64,000 bases of DNA, taken from assembly GCA_943842625.1 (NCBI GenBank), contig CALTCK010000001.1:207498-271497 (forward strand), written 5' to 3'. This DNA is from an uncultured Flavobacteriaceae bacterium. Its GTDB lineage: Bacteria; Bacteroidota; Bacteroidia; Flavobacteriales; Flavobacteriaceae. Both the position numbers and the translations under genes were made by a program. Of the stretch, positions 17,617-26,309 are shown in pieces (the first letter of the stretch is position 1; every line of letters starts with the position of its first letter). The notes below the pieces were generated by a model. The model searched no databases, was not told the DNA's origin, and worked only from the letters and a program-made list of their open reading frames with translations.

Positions 17617-20541
17617 ATGAAAAAACTTCTTTTCTTTATTATTTCGCTGCTATTTTTTAGTTGCACAAGAGAATCTAAAACACCATCCACCCTAAGTGAG
17701 AAAAAACTAATCAACTATGTAAATCCGTTTATAGGTAACGGTGGCCATGGTCATACCTATCCGGGTGCGACTATGCCATTTGGAATGATGCAACTAAGTC
17801 CGGATACTCGTCTAGAGGGTTGGGACGGGTGCAGTGGCTATCATTACAGTGATGCATATATTTATGGGTTTTCACATACGCACCTTAGTGGGACTGGCGT
17901 AAGTGATTATGGAGACATTTTATTAATGCCAACCAATGCCATAAATTTTCATAACGGTGCTGATGGTAAAAAAGGATATCGAGCACATTTCTCTCACAAA
18001 AATGAAGAAGCCTCTCCGGGATATTATCATGTAAAATTAGATAGTACTCATATCGATGTAGGTTTAACGGTTTCAAAAAGAAGTGGAATTCATAAATATC
18101 AATTTCCAACTTCTAATAACCAGATTGTGATTTTAGATTTGGAACATCGTGACAAAGTATTGGATGCAACTATTGAAAAAATTTCCAATACTCAGCTACA
18201 GGGCTACCGTTTCTCTGATGCTTGGGCTAAAGATCAACGATTGTATTTTTATATTAAAACCTCGCATGCTTTTTCGGATAGTATACAACCTTCTCAAGAT
18301 GGAAGTCCTAAAAAAAGAAAAACTGCGTTGACATTTGTTAATCCAAAAAACGAGCCTATTATAATTAACATAGGGATTTCACCAGTTGATGAAGCTGGAG
18401 CACGTCAAAATTTAGAAGCAGAAATAGGTTCGCTATCTTTTGAGGATATTAAAACCAAAGCCGAAACTACTTGGGAAAAGCAATTAACAAAAATTGTAAT
18501 AGAAAGTTCAAGTCAAGATAATCTAACTAATTTCTATACCGCTATGTATCATACCATGATCGCTCCAAATTTATATCAAGATGTGGATGGTCGCTACCGT
18601 GGTATGGACTTAAAAATTCATCAAACAAATGAGTTTGATTATTATACGGTTTTTTCTCTTTGGGACACTTACAGAGCCACACATCCTCTTTATACGATTA
18701 TAGAACAGGATAAAACCAATGATTTTATCAATACTTTTTTAGCAAAGTATGAAGAAGGAGGTATTATGCCAATATGGGACTTATCGGCAAACTATACCGA
18801 TTGTATGATAGGCTATCACGCGGTTCCGGTAATTGCCGATGCTTTTTTAAAAGGAATACGAGGGTATGATACCGAAAAAGCTTTTGAGGCAATGAAGCAT
18901 AGTGCTCTCCAGGATAAACTAGGTCTTAAATCCTATAAGGAATATGGTTTTATACCGATGGAAGAAGAAAGTGAGTCGGTATCAAAAACCTTAGAATATG
19001 CCTATGACGATTGGACGATTGCTCAAATGGCAAAAGCTATGGGTAAAGATATTGATTACAGATTGTTCTCTAAAAGAGCACAGTACTATAAAAATATTTT
19101 TGATCCCGAAACTAATTTTATGCGAGGGAGATTCCGAAATACTTGGTTTTCTCCCTTTGATCCTTACGAGGTGAATTTTAACTATACCGAGGCAAATGCC
19201 TGGCAATACAGCCTTTACGTACCTCAAGATATTTCTGGCTTAATGAACCTAATGGGAGGTAAAAAGAAGCTTGAAAATCACTTAGATACCATGTTTTCTG
19301 CTCAACTTCAAACATCAGGACGTGAACAGCCGGATATTACTGGACTGATTGGACAGTATGCCCACGGGAATGAGCCTAGTCACCACATGGCTTATCTTTA
19401 TAATTTTGTGAATCAACCCGCTAAAACTCAAGAAAAAGTAAATCAAATTCTTAAGGAACTTTATAAAAACGACCCCGAGGGTATTTCAGGAAACGAAGAT
19501 TGTGGCCAAATGAGCGCCTGGTATGTTTTAAGTTCCATGGGGTTTTACCCGGTAACACCAGGATCAAACGACTATATTATTGGAAGCCCGCTTTTTAAAA
19601 AAACTACTATTAATCTTGAAAACGGCAAAAAATTTATAATACAGGCAGAAAATGTTTCAGCAACTCATATTTACATTAAAAAAGTATTATTAAATAATTT
19701 AGAACTTAATAGGACTTATTTAAAACATGCCGAAATTATGGCGGGAGGTACTCTAACTTTTGAAATGAGTAGTTCTCCTTCCAAATGGGGAACTTTAGAA
19801 AATCAAGAGCCGAGATCTGAAATTAAAGAACACCTCATTACTCCTGCACCTTACATTAATGAAGGTGATATAGCGTTTAAAAATGAAACAACGGTTTCCT
19901 TAGCTAATGCAATAAGTGAAGCAACTATATTTTATACTTTAGGTTCTGATAATTTTAAAGAATACGCTTCCCCTATTCTTATTTCAGAGGCGTTAGATTT
20001 AAAAACCTATGCAATTTATAATGGGATTAAAAGTGATACAATTAATACTAATTTTTATAAAATTAATCCAAACAGGACTATAAAATTAGAAACAGAATAC
20101 GCTAATCAATACAATGCAGGAGGGAATAATGCCTTAATAGACGGCATTCGAGGATCTTCAGATTTTAAAACAGGATCTTGGCAGGGTTATCAAAATACTG
20201 ATTTGATTGCAACCATTGACTTAGGGAGTACCGAATCAATTCAAACGGTGGAGGTAAATTTTTTACAAGATCAACGAAGCTGGATTTTTTACCCGACCGA
20301 AGTTGAATGTTACGTAGCTGTCGAAGATACATTTCGTAAAATTTCTCCTACTTATAAAATCGATTCTAAACAGGCTTCTTCAGAGGCTAAAATTAAAACA
20401 GTACAGTTTAAAATAGAGGAGACTACTTCCAGATACGTAAAAATCATTGCTAAAAATCTAGGAGATTTGCCAGAATGGCACTTAGGAGCTCCCTATCAAG
20501 GGAAAGCTTGGGTTTTTGTCGATGAAATTATAGTTAAGTAA
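17617..20541 (+). CDS. GH92 alpha-mannosidase lipoprotein with C-terminal binding domains
   Basis: 974 residues. MKKLLFFIISLLFFSC is a lipoprotein signal. The GH92 domain covers roughly residues 30-730: VNPFIGNGGHGHTYPGATMP, FSHTHLSGTGVSDYGD, LWDTYRATHPLYT, GNEPSHHMAYLYN and GNEDCGQMSAWYVLSSMG all match the calcium-dependent exo-alpha-mannosidase family. Then come a chitobiase-type C-terminal segment (about 755-830) and an F5/8-type discoidin-like domain (about 840-974, YQNTDLIATIDLG), unusual additions over the ~750-residue minimal enzyme and probably for glycan binding. It likely trims alpha-mannose from N-glycans at the cell surface. The facing glycosylasparaginase supports this. Confidence 0.92.
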   Translation: MKKLLFFIISLLFFSCTRESKTPSTLSEKKLINYVNPFIGNGGHGHTYPGATMPFGMMQLSPDTRLEGWDGCSGYHYSDAYIYGFSHTHLSGTGVSDYGDILLMPTNAINFHNGADGKKGYRAHFSHKNEEASPGYYHVKLDSTHIDVGLTVSKRSGIHKYQFPTSNNQIVILDLEHRDKVLDATIEKISNTQLQGYRFSDAWAKDQRLYFYIKTSHAFSDSIQPSQDGSPKKRKTALTFVNPKNEPIIINIGISPVDEAGARQNLEAEIGSLSFEDIKTKAETTWEKQLTKIVIESSSQDNLTNFYTAMYHTMIAPNLYQDVDGRYRGMDLKIHQTNEFDYYTVFSLWDTYRATHPLYTIIEQDKTNDFINTFLAKYEEGGIMPIWDLSANYTDCMIGYHAVPVIADAFLKGIRGYDTEKAFEAMKHSALQDKLGLKSYKEYGFIPMEEESESVSKTLEYAYDDWTIAQMAKAMGKDIDYRLFSKRAQYYKNIFDPETNFMRGRFRNTWFSPFDPYEVNFNYTEANAWQYSLYVPQDISGLMNLMGGKKKLENHLDTMFSAQLQTSGREQPDITGLIGQYAHGNEPSHHMAYLYNFVNQPAKTQEKVNQILKELYKNDPEGISGNEDCGQMSAWYVLSSMGFYPVTPGSNDYIIGSPLFKKTTINLENGKKFIIQAENVSATHIYIKKVLLNNLELNRTYLKHAEIMAGGTLTFEMSSSPSKWGTLENQEPRSEIKEHLITPAPYINEGDIAFKNETTVSLANAISEATIFYTLGSDNFKEYASPILISEALDLKTYAIYNGIKSDTINTNFYKINPNRTIKLETEYANQYNAGGNNALIDGIRGSSDFKTGSWQGYQNTDLIATIDLGSTESIQTVEVNFLQDQRSWIFYPTEVECYVAVEDTFRKISPTYKIDSKQASSEAKIKTVQFKIEETTSRYVKIIAKNLGDLPEWHLGAPYQGKAWVFVDEIIVK

Positions 20542-20561
20542 ATCTATATAACTGGACTAGA

Positions 20562-21563
20562 TCATCCGTTTTTATTGTAAAAATCTGATAAATGATTCTT
20601 ACATATTTTATTTTCATATATGGAAACACTAAAATACTCGTGAATTGAATAAAACCCAGTTTCTCCTTTTTTATTAATAGCAATATACCCCACCTGGAAA
20701 TTCTTAAAATTAGAGTTATTAACTACAATTCTTCGAATTGCTTCTTCACAAGCTTGTTGTGGACTTTTACCTTGCCTCATTAATTCCACAATTAAAAAAC
20801 TACCGACAGTCTTTAATACTTCTTCACCCATCCCTGTAGCCGTGGCACCACCAATTTCATTATCTATAAATAAGCCCGAGCCAATAATGGGAGAATCTCC
20901 AATTCGCCCTGCCATTTTGTAGGCTAAGCCGCTTGTAGTACAACCCCCAGAAATATCTCCATTTTTATCAATTGCTAACATTCCAATGGTATCGTGATTT
21001 TCAATATTAATAATCGGTTGGTAATCGGCTTCTTTTTTCCAATTTTCCCAGGCAATTTTAGATTCTTGAGTCAATAAATTAGTTTTTTTGTAACCCGAAG
21101 CGACAGCAAATTCTTCAGCACCCTTTCCAGCTAACATCACATGAGGAGTGTTCTCCATAACTTTCCTTGCAATTGAAATTGCATGAATAATATTTTGCAT
21201 GTAAACTACCGCACCATAATCTCCTTTTTTATTCATGATGCAGGCATCTAAGGTTACGTTTCCGTCTCGATCTGGGCGACCGCCAAAACCAACAGATTGA
21301 TTTTTAATATCGGCTTCCTCAACCATACAGCCCTGTTCTACTGCATCTAAGGAAGAATAGCCTCGCTCTAATAATTCGCCTGCTTTTAAAGTAGCATTTG
21401 GAACATTCCAAGTCGAAATTACTATCGGGAAATCTTTAGCAACTCCATCATATAAACTATCTGATTTCTCTCCCTCTCTAGCGTTTTTTGCAATTAAATT
21501 AGATCCAACAGCAACAGCAACTCCCGTTAGAGAGGCTTTTTTTAAAAAACTTCTTCTTTTCAT
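20562..21563 (-). CDS. Tat-exported glycosylasparaginase (N4-beta-GlcNAc-asparaginase)
   Basis: 333 residues. MKRRSFLKKASLTGVAVAVG is a twin-arginine signal. This is an Ntn-hydrolase: autoproteolysis is expected just before Thr192 in ENHDTIGMLAID, and GRIGDSPIIGSGLFID plus ATGMGEE are the substrate-binding blocks. The WNVPNAT and DAVEQGC blocks near the N-terminus favour glycosylasparaginase (as in Elizabethkingia) over the plant-type isoaspartyl peptidase. It cleaves the bond between GlcNAc and asparagine once the peptide is removed. It is convergent with the GH92 gene, 20 bases apart. Confidence 0.88.
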   Translation of the reverse strand: MKRRSFLKKASLTGVAVAVGSNLIAKNAREGEKSDSLYDGVAKDFPIVISTWNVPNATLKAGELLERGYSSLDAVEQGCMVEEADIKNQSVGFGGRPDRDGNVTLDACIMNKKGDYGAVVYMQNIIHAISIARKVMENTPHVMLAGKGAEEFAVASGYKKTNLLTQESKIAWENWKKEADYQPIINIENHDTIGMLAIDKNGDISGGCTTSGLAYKMAGRIGDSPIIGSGLFIDNEIGGATATGMGEEVLKTVGSFLIVELMRQGKSPQQACEEAIRRIVVNNSNFKNFQVGYIAINKKGETGFYSIHEYFSVSIYENKICKNHLSDFYNKNG

Positions 21564-21671
21564 TTTAAATTACTTAGGTACATTTAATTATAAAAGTAAT
21601 TTAATTATTAGTAAATTTATAAGACCTGTTAATTTTATTTTTAAACATTTATTAATAAAAAATTGTGACTG

Positions 21672-21702
21672 TTTGTAATTCAATAAAATAATATTACATT
21701 TG
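21672..21702 (+). promoter_or_regulatory. Promoter of the rplM operon
   Basis: TTTG at 21672-21675, a 19-base spacer, then TACATTTG at 21695-21702: both boxes match the Bacteroidota primary sigma consensus exactly. Transcription should start near 21706, giving a leader of about 70 bases before the GTG of rplM. This is the clearest promoter in the window. Confidence 0.85.
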
Positions 21703-21737
21703 CACCCCGATTTATCCAAAAGAAGGAATGTTTAACA

Positions 21738-21761
21738 CTACTTATAGGTGAATATAAGTAG
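21738..21761 (+). promoter_or_regulatory. Hairpin in the rplM (L13) leader
   Basis: CTACTTAT (21738-21745) pairs perfectly with ATAAGTAG (21754-21761) around an 8-base loop, ending 14 bases before the rplM start. It sits in the short leader behind a strong promoter. L13 leaders that bind the protein for autoregulation are known in other bacteria; that this is one is inference. Confidence 0.5.
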
Positions 21762-21775
21762 CAAAAAAATTAAAA

Positions 21776-22231
21776 GTGGATACACTAAGTTATAAAACAA
21801 TTTCAGCTAACAAAGCTACCGTAAATAAAGAATGGTTACTTGTTGACGCTGAAGGTCAAGCTTTAGGTCGTCTTGCGAGTGAAGTAGCAATATTATTACG
21901 CGGAAAGCACAAACCTAATTTTACTCCTCATGTTGACTGTGGTGATAATGTTATCATTACCAGTGCTGAAAAAATTACTTTGTCAGGGAACAAATGGGAA
22001 GATAAATCATACATAAGACACACAGGTTACCCAGGTGGTCAGCGTAGTCTTACTGCAAAAGAAATGTTCGGGAAAGACCCAGCTAGACTAGTAGAGAAAG
22101 CCGTAAAAGGGATGTTGCCTAAAAATAAATTAGGAGCTGCTCTTTTCAGAAACTTGAAGGTTTACGTTGGAACTGAACATGGTCAAGAAGCACAAAAACC
22201 AAGAACCATTAATCTTAACTCTAAAAAGTAA
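21776..22231 (+). CDS. rplM: 50S ribosomal protein L13
   Basis: 151 residues, GTG start ([20 protein letters not shown] is the usual flavobacterial N-terminus, so the GTG is trustworthy). Core blocks are [46 protein letters not shown] and [19 protein letters not shown]. Early-assembling 23S rRNA binding protein of the large subunit. Its stop overlaps the ATG of rpsI by one base (TAATG), so L13 and S9 are translationally coupled, as in most bacteria. It is driven by the promoter at 21672-21702. Confidence 0.97.
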   Translation: MDTLSYKTISANKATVNKEWLLVDAEGQALGRLASEVAILLRGKHKPNFTPHVDCGDNVIITSAEKITLSGNKWEDKSYIRHTGYPGGQRSLTAKEMFGKDPARLVEKAVKGMLPKNKLGAALFRNLKVYVGTEHGQEAQKPRTINLNSKK

Positions 22232-22617
22232 TGGAAGTAATACACAAAATAGGTAGAAGAAAAAATGCGGTTGCGCGTGTTTATATTACCAAAGGAAAAG
22301 GTAATATTAGCATCAATAAGCGTGAGTTCGAAAATTACTTTACAACAGGTACACTACAATATAAAGTAATGCAACCACTAATGTTAACAGATAACACAAA
22401 GAAGTTTGATATAACTGTGAATGTTTTTGGTGGAGGTAATACTGGGCAAGCAGAAGCAATTCGCTTAGCAATATCAAGAGCAATGTGTGAATTGAACGAA
22501 GAAAATAGATCAATACTAAAACCTGAAGGGTTATTAACTAGAGATCCAAGAATGGTAGAACGTAAGAAATTCGGTCAGAAAAAAGCCCGTAAGAAATTCC
22601 AATTCTCTAAACGTTAA
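22231..22617 (+). CDS. rpsI: 30S ribosomal protein S9
   Basis: 128 residues. Reads [20 protein letters not shown], then GGGNTGQAEAIRLAISRAM and the C-terminal basic tail ending KKFQFSKR, whose last arginine reaches the P-site tRNA in the ribosome. Length is typical for Bacteroidota. It is coupled to rplM by a one-base overlap and is followed by the structured rpsB leader at 22628-22771. Confidence 0.97.
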   Translation: MEVIHKIGRRKNAVARVYITKGKGNISINKREFENYFTTGTLQYKVMQPLMLTDNTKKFDITVNVFGGGNTGQAEAIRLAISRAMCELNEENRSILKPEGLLTRDPRMVERKKFGQKKARKKFQFSKR

Positions 22618-22627
22618 AAAATACAAC

Positions 22628-22771
22628 TTACTTGGGCGCCTTTGGGCGCCTGAATTAAGTAACAAGTTCTTATACAGTCAAATATATTTGACAAACAAAT
22701 TTTTAAAAATCGCTGTTACTCCGAGAGTCGGAGAGTTAGTTTAGCATCTAAACTTTTTTTATGAAAAAGTT
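22628..22771 (+). promoter_or_regulatory. Structured leader of rpsB-tsf: series of hairpins with a mutually exclusive pair
   Basis: The 193-base gap between rpsI and rpsB folds into consecutive hairpins. H1 22628-22662: TTACTT/AAGTAA outside GGCGCC-TTTG-GGCGCC. H2 22677-22692: the perfect 16-base palindrome GTCAAATATATTTGAC, which also contains a TAnnTTTG -7 box (22683-22690). H3 22719-22733: CTCCGA-GAG-TCGGAG. H4 22738-22754: AGTTTAG-CAT-CTAAACT. H5 22751-22771: AACTTTTT-TTATG-AAAAAGTT. H4 and H5 share bases 22751-22754 and cannot both form fully. H1 may terminate or pause rplM-rpsI messages. An S2-responsive leader is plausible but unproven. Confidence 0.5.
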
Positions 22772-22810
22772 GCTATCTATAATAACACAAGAACGTAAAC
22801 TATTACAAAA

Positions 22811-23647
22811 ATGGCAAATAACAACGAACAAGTAAAACAGTTACTTGACGCAGGTGTTCACTTTGGTCACCTAACCAGAAAATGGAATCCTAATATGGCA
22901 CCTTATATCTATATGGAGCGAAATGGAATCCACATTATCAATCTATATAAAACAGCTGCAAAATTAGAAGAAGCAAATGAAGCTCTTAAAAAAATTGCAG
23001 CAAGTGGACGAAAAATTCTTTTCGTAGCTACAAAAAAACAAGCAAAAGATATCGTTGCTGATAAAGCAGGAAAAGCGAATATGCCCTACATCACTGAAAG
23101 ATGGCCAGGAGGTATGCTTACCAACTTTGTAACTATCAGAAAAGCTGTTAAAAAAATGGCGGCTATCGACCGATCTAAGCAAGATGGAACATTCAATTCT
23201 TTATCTAAAAAAGAACGTTTAGCGGTAGATCGTACCAGAGCAAAACTAGATAAAAACTTAGGCTCAATCGCAGACATGACGCGTCTACCAGGTGCTCTAT
23301 TCGTAGTTGATACCACTCGCGAACACATTGCTGTTAAGGAGGCTTTAAAATTAAAGATCCCAATTTTTGCAATGGTTGATACGAACTGTGATCCTAATGT
23401 AATTGATTATGTAATTCCATCAAATGATGATGCCTCAAAATCAATTGAAAAAATTATGACCAGTGTTTCTAATGCTGTTATTGAAGGTCTTAGTAGCCGT
23501 AAAAACGGTAAAGATAAAGCCGAAAAAGAAGCTGACACAACTCCGGAAGCCTCAGTAGAGGAAGCTAAACCAGCTCCAAAAGCTAAAACTGCTCGGAAAA
23601 GAGTTGCATCAGTAGATATTAAAGAAGCTTCTTCAGAAGAAGAATAA
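22811..23647 (+). CDS. rpsB: 30S ribosomal protein S2
   Basis: 278 residues. LLDAGVHFGHLTRKWNPNMA, ITERWPGGMLTNFVTIRKAV, RLPGALFVVDTTREHIAVKE and IPIFAMVDTNCDPNVIDYVI are S2 signatures. After about residue 230 there is a low-complexity tail rich in Lys, Glu, Ala and Pro (KDKAEKEADTTPEASVEEA), common in Bacteroidota S2 and likely disordered. It forms the usual pair with tsf; the long leader and the hairpin between the two genes suggest post-transcriptional control. Confidence 0.97.
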   Translation: MANNNEQVKQLLDAGVHFGHLTRKWNPNMAPYIYMERNGIHIINLYKTAAKLEEANEALKKIAASGRKILFVATKKQAKDIVADKAGKANMPYITERWPGGMLTNFVTIRKAVKKMAAIDRSKQDGTFNSLSKKERLAVDRTRAKLDKNLGSIADMTRLPGALFVVDTTREHIAVKEALKLKIPIFAMVDTNCDPNVIDYVIPSNDDASKSIEKIMTSVSNAVIEGLSSRKNGKDKAEKEADTTPEASVEEAKPAPKAKTARKRVASVDIKEASSEEE

Positions 23648-23665
23648 AATAAGTATACTTACTAA

Positions 23666-23714
23666 AAAAGTCGTTTTAGTTTTATTCTGTTCAAGAATTA
23701 CTTTTACGACTTTT
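23666..23714 (+). promoter_or_regulatory. Long hairpin between rpsB and tsf
   Basis: AAAAGTCGT (23666-23674) pairs perfectly with ACGACTTTT (23706-23714); inside, ATTCT and AGAAT pair around GTTCA. The sequence after it is T-poor, so it is a weak terminator at best; it may act as an attenuator or a processing site that sets the ratio of S2 to EF-Ts. The palindrome AAGTATACTT lies just upstream (23651-23660). Confidence 0.45.
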
Positions 23715-23751
23715 CTATAAATTAATTAAATAACTAAAATTTTAATAAAAG

Positions 23752-24715
23752 ATGGCAAATATAACAGCCGCAGACGTAAAAAAATTAAGAGATGCAACCG
23801 GTGCTGGAATGATGGATTGTAAAAAAGCTCTTGTAGAGGCAGATGGCAACTACGATGAAGCTGTTGCTATACTCCGTAAAAAAGGACAAAAAGTTGCAGA
23901 AAAAAGAGCCGATAGAGATTCTAGTGAAGGGGCCGCAATCGCAGTAGTAAATGACTCCAAAACAGAGGGGGCATTAATTGTTTTAGGATGTGAAACTGAC
24001 TTTGTTGGAAAAAATAGTGATTTTGTTGCTCTAGCTACTAGTTTAGCAGAATTAGCAATGAACTGTAACGACCAAGAATCATTTCTTAAATGCAGATTTT
24101 GGTGGTATGACTGTTGCTGAAAAAATGATTGAGCAAACAGGTGTTATTGGAGAAAAAATTCAAATTAATGGCTTTAAAAGATTAGCTGCTCCATTTGTAG
24201 GTTCTTATATTCACGGAAATAAAATTGCAGCTTTAGTTGGTTTGTCAAAGAATGATAACGACTCAGAAGTAGTTGCTAAAGATATTGCAATGCAAGTTGC
24301 TTCCATGGGAGCTAGTTCACTATCATACAAAGATTTTGATCCTGCATTTGTCGCTTCAGAAACAGAAGCTAGAATTGCTGTGATAGAAAAAGACAATATT
24401 GAAAGAGGTCGTCTAGGAAAACACCTTAATAACGTTCCTCAATTTATTTCGAGAGCTCAGCTAACAGAAGAAGTTATTGAAACTGCAAAATCTAAAATAC
24501 AAGATGAGTTAAAAGCAGAAGGAAAGCCTGAACAAATCTGGGACAGAATACTTCCTGGAAAATTAGAGCGATTTATTTCTGATAATACAACTTTAGATCA
24601 AGAACAGTGTTTACTTGATCAAAATTTCATCAAAGATGAAAAGCAAAGTGTTGCAGATTATGTAACATCTAAAGGTAACGAAGTAGTCTCTTTCGAAAGA
24701 GTTACTTTAGGTTAA
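23752..24715 (+). CDS. tsf: Elongation factor Ts, frameshifted by one extra base near 24089
   Basis: The first frame (23752-24120) has [21 protein letters not shown], the UBA-like domain with MDCKKAL, and [14 protein letters not shown]. The second (to 24715) has the dimerisation and C-terminal parts, with [12 protein letters not shown] and [12 protein letters not shown]. Joining them by reading AA in place of AAA at 24088-24090 gives [15 protein letters not shown] and a 320-residue protein, the normal length for Bacteroidota. EF-Ts recycles EF-Tu and is essential, so the break is almost certainly a sequence error. It follows rpsB and is closed by a terminator at 24732-24763. Confidence 0.93.
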
Positions 24716-24731
24716 ATTCTTTTTTAATTGT

Positions 24732-24763
24732 AAAAAAACCGATCTAACCGATCGGTTTTTTTT
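24732..24763 (+). terminator. Rho-independent terminator of rpsB-tsf
   Basis: AAAAAAACCGAT (24732-24743), a 7-base loop, then ATCGGTTTTTTTT (24751-24763): a 12-base-pair stem ending in a T run, 17 bases after the tsf stop. Confidence 0.85.
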
Positions 24764-24802
24764 ATTACTTATTTTCTTCTGGAGTCGATCAAATTTTTTC
24801 TT

Positions 24803-24810
24803 TATTTTTG
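24803..24810 (+). promoter_or_regulatory. -7 promoter box for pyrH
   Basis: TATTTTTG matches TAnnTTTG and ends 17 bases before the pyrH ATG, just past the tsf terminator. A -33 box is poor (TCTG with a 21-base spacer), so support is partial. Confidence 0.5.
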
Positions 24811-24827
24811 TGTAAGATATTTCTACT

Positions 24828-25535
24828 ATGCAATACAAAAGAATACTACTAAAATTATCTGGTGAGGCATTAATGGGTAACCGCCAATATGGAATCGATC
24901 CCGACCGTCTAAAAGAGTATGCCGAGGATATTAAGCAATTAACAGATAAAGGTGTCGAAATTGCAATAGTAATTGGAGGCGGCAATATTTTTAGAGGCTT
25001 AGCAGGTGCAAGCAAAGGAATGGACCGTGTTCAAGGTGACCATATGGGAATGTTAGCAACTGTTATTAATGGACTTGCTTTGCAAGGAGCTTTAGAAGAT
25101 GAAGGAATTCCAACTCGTTTACAAAGCGCTATAAAAATTAATGAGGTATCAGAACCTTTTATTAGAAGAAAAGCTTTAAGACATCTTGAAAAAGGGCGGG
25201 TTGTAATTTTTGGAGGGGGAACAGGAAATCCTTATTTTACAACAGATTCTGCCGCGGTACTAAGAGCTATTGAAATAAAAGCTAATGTGATTTTAAAAGG
25301 AACTCGTGTTGATGGTATTTATACCAGTGATCCCGAAAAGGACTCTAAAGCAACAAAGTTTGACTTTATTAGCTTTGAAGATGTACTCAAAAAAGGTCTG
25401 AAAGTAATGGATACCACTGCATTTACTTTAAGTCAAGAAAATCATTTACCAATAGTAGTTTTTGATATGAATACAAGAGGCAATTTACTCAAAGTTGTAG
25501 CTGGAGAAAATATTGGTACAACTGTAAATTTATAA
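24828..25535 (+). CDS. pyrH: UMP kinase
   Basis: 235 residues of the amino-acid kinase fold: [66 protein letters not shown] and [16 protein letters not shown]. It phosphorylates UMP to UDP with ATP as a GTP-stimulated, UTP-inhibited hexamer in bacteria. It lies between tsf and frr, the conserved bacterial order, and probably has its own promoter because a terminator precedes it. Confidence 0.97.
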   Translation: MQYKRILLKLSGEALMGNRQYGIDPDRLKEYAEDIKQLTDKGVEIAIVIGGGNIFRGLAGASKGMDRVQGDHMGMLATVINGLALQGALEDEGIPTRLQSAIKINEVSEPFIRRKALRHLEKGRVVIFGGGTGNPYFTTDSAAVLRAIEIKANVILKGTRVDGIYTSDPEKDSKATKFDFISFEDVLKKGLKVMDTTAFTLSQENHLPIVVFDMNTRGNLLKVVAGENIGTTVNL

Positions 25536-25603
25536 ACGATAACAGCTAATTGCCTAACTAAAATGAGATTAATTACTTATTTTTAAGTAAAAAAAAAAGA
25601 ACT

Positions 25604-26158
25604 ATGGACGAAGAAGTACAATTTATAATAGATAGCACCAAGGAAGCTATGGACAACGCATTAACTCACCTCAATAAAAAATTTTTAAATATCAGAGCTG
25701 GTAAAGCATCTCCTTCGATGGTATCTGCAGTTATGGTGGATTACTATGGTACTCCAACCCCACTTAATCAAGTCTCTAATGTTTCAACTCCAGACGGTAT
25801 GACTATTTCTATTCAGCCATGGGAAAAATCATTAATTCCTGAAATTGAAAAGGGAATTCATGAAGCTAATATAGGTTTTAATCCTATGAGTAATGGCGAA
25901 AGTGTTATTATTAACGTACCTCCTCTAACAGAGGAAAGGAGAAAAGAGTTAGTAAAACAAGCTAAAGCGGAAGCCGAAGAAACTAAAGTTGGTGTTCGTA
26001 ATGATCGAAAACAAGCTAATAACGAAATAAAAAAAGCAGCTGTTTCCGAAGATTTAGCTAAAAACTTGGAGATTGATATTCAGGAGATGACAGATAGACA
26101 CATTAAAAAAATAGAAGATTCGTTAGCTTTAAAAGAAAAAGAAATCATGACGGTATAA
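25604..26158 (+). CDS. frr: Ribosome recycling factor
   Basis: 184 residues with FLNIRAGKASPSMVSAVMVD (the tRNA-like tip contacts), YGTPTPLNQVSNVSTPDG and PPLTEERRKELVKQAKAEAE in the long helical arm. With EF-G it splits the post-termination ribosome. A 7-base-pair hairpin (25573-25590) followed by a long A run sits just before the ATG and may affect initiation. It shares the pyrH transcript (68 bases between genes) and ends at a good terminator. Confidence 0.97.
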   Translation: MDEEVQFIIDSTKEAMDNALTHLNKKFLNIRAGKASPSMVSAVMVDYYGTPTPLNQVSNVSTPDGMTISIQPWEKSLIPEIEKGIHEANIGFNPMSNGESVIINVPPLTEERRKELVKQAKAEAEETKVGVRNDRKQANNEIKKAAVSEDLAKNLEIDIQEMTDRHIKKIEDSLALKEKEIMTV

Positions 26159-26182
26159 AAAATATAGTTTCTGTGTTATTTC

Positions 26183-26210
26183 AAAAGTGGATTTAAATCC
26201 ACTTTTTTTT
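26183..26210 (+). terminator. Rho-independent terminator after frr
   Basis: A perfect palindrome, AAAGTGGATTT/AAATCCACTTT, centred at 26194-26195 and running into eight T residues, 25 bases after the frr stop. It closes the translation-factor cluster. Confidence 0.85.
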
Positions 26211-26309
26211 GTTAGAAATGGTCATATAATACATCATAAACAAAAATGATAACCTCTATTTTAATACCTTTACGCACTTGTATATTGTTACTCATTATAA
26301 TTATTTAAG

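Noticed and set aside
17885..19227. Open frames on the opposite strand or other frames of the mannosidase gene
   Set aside because: They lie wholly inside a gene with strong family motifs, lack any recognisable domain and have no promoter or ribosome site of their own.
20562..21563. Plant-type isoaspartyl peptidase/L-asparaginase
   Set aside because: The Tat signal, the WNVPNAT start and the pairing with a mannosidase fit glycosylasparaginase better, though an assay would be needed to settle it.
22645..22662. The GGCGCC hairpin as a plain terminator after rpsI
   Set aside because: No T run follows it; I describe it as part of the rpsB leader, with termination or pausing only as a possibility.
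23752..24715. Programmed frameshift in tsf
   Set aside because: No slippery heptamer with a following pseudoknot was seen, no such case is known for EF-Ts, and the same one-base insertion pattern occurs in other genes of the window.
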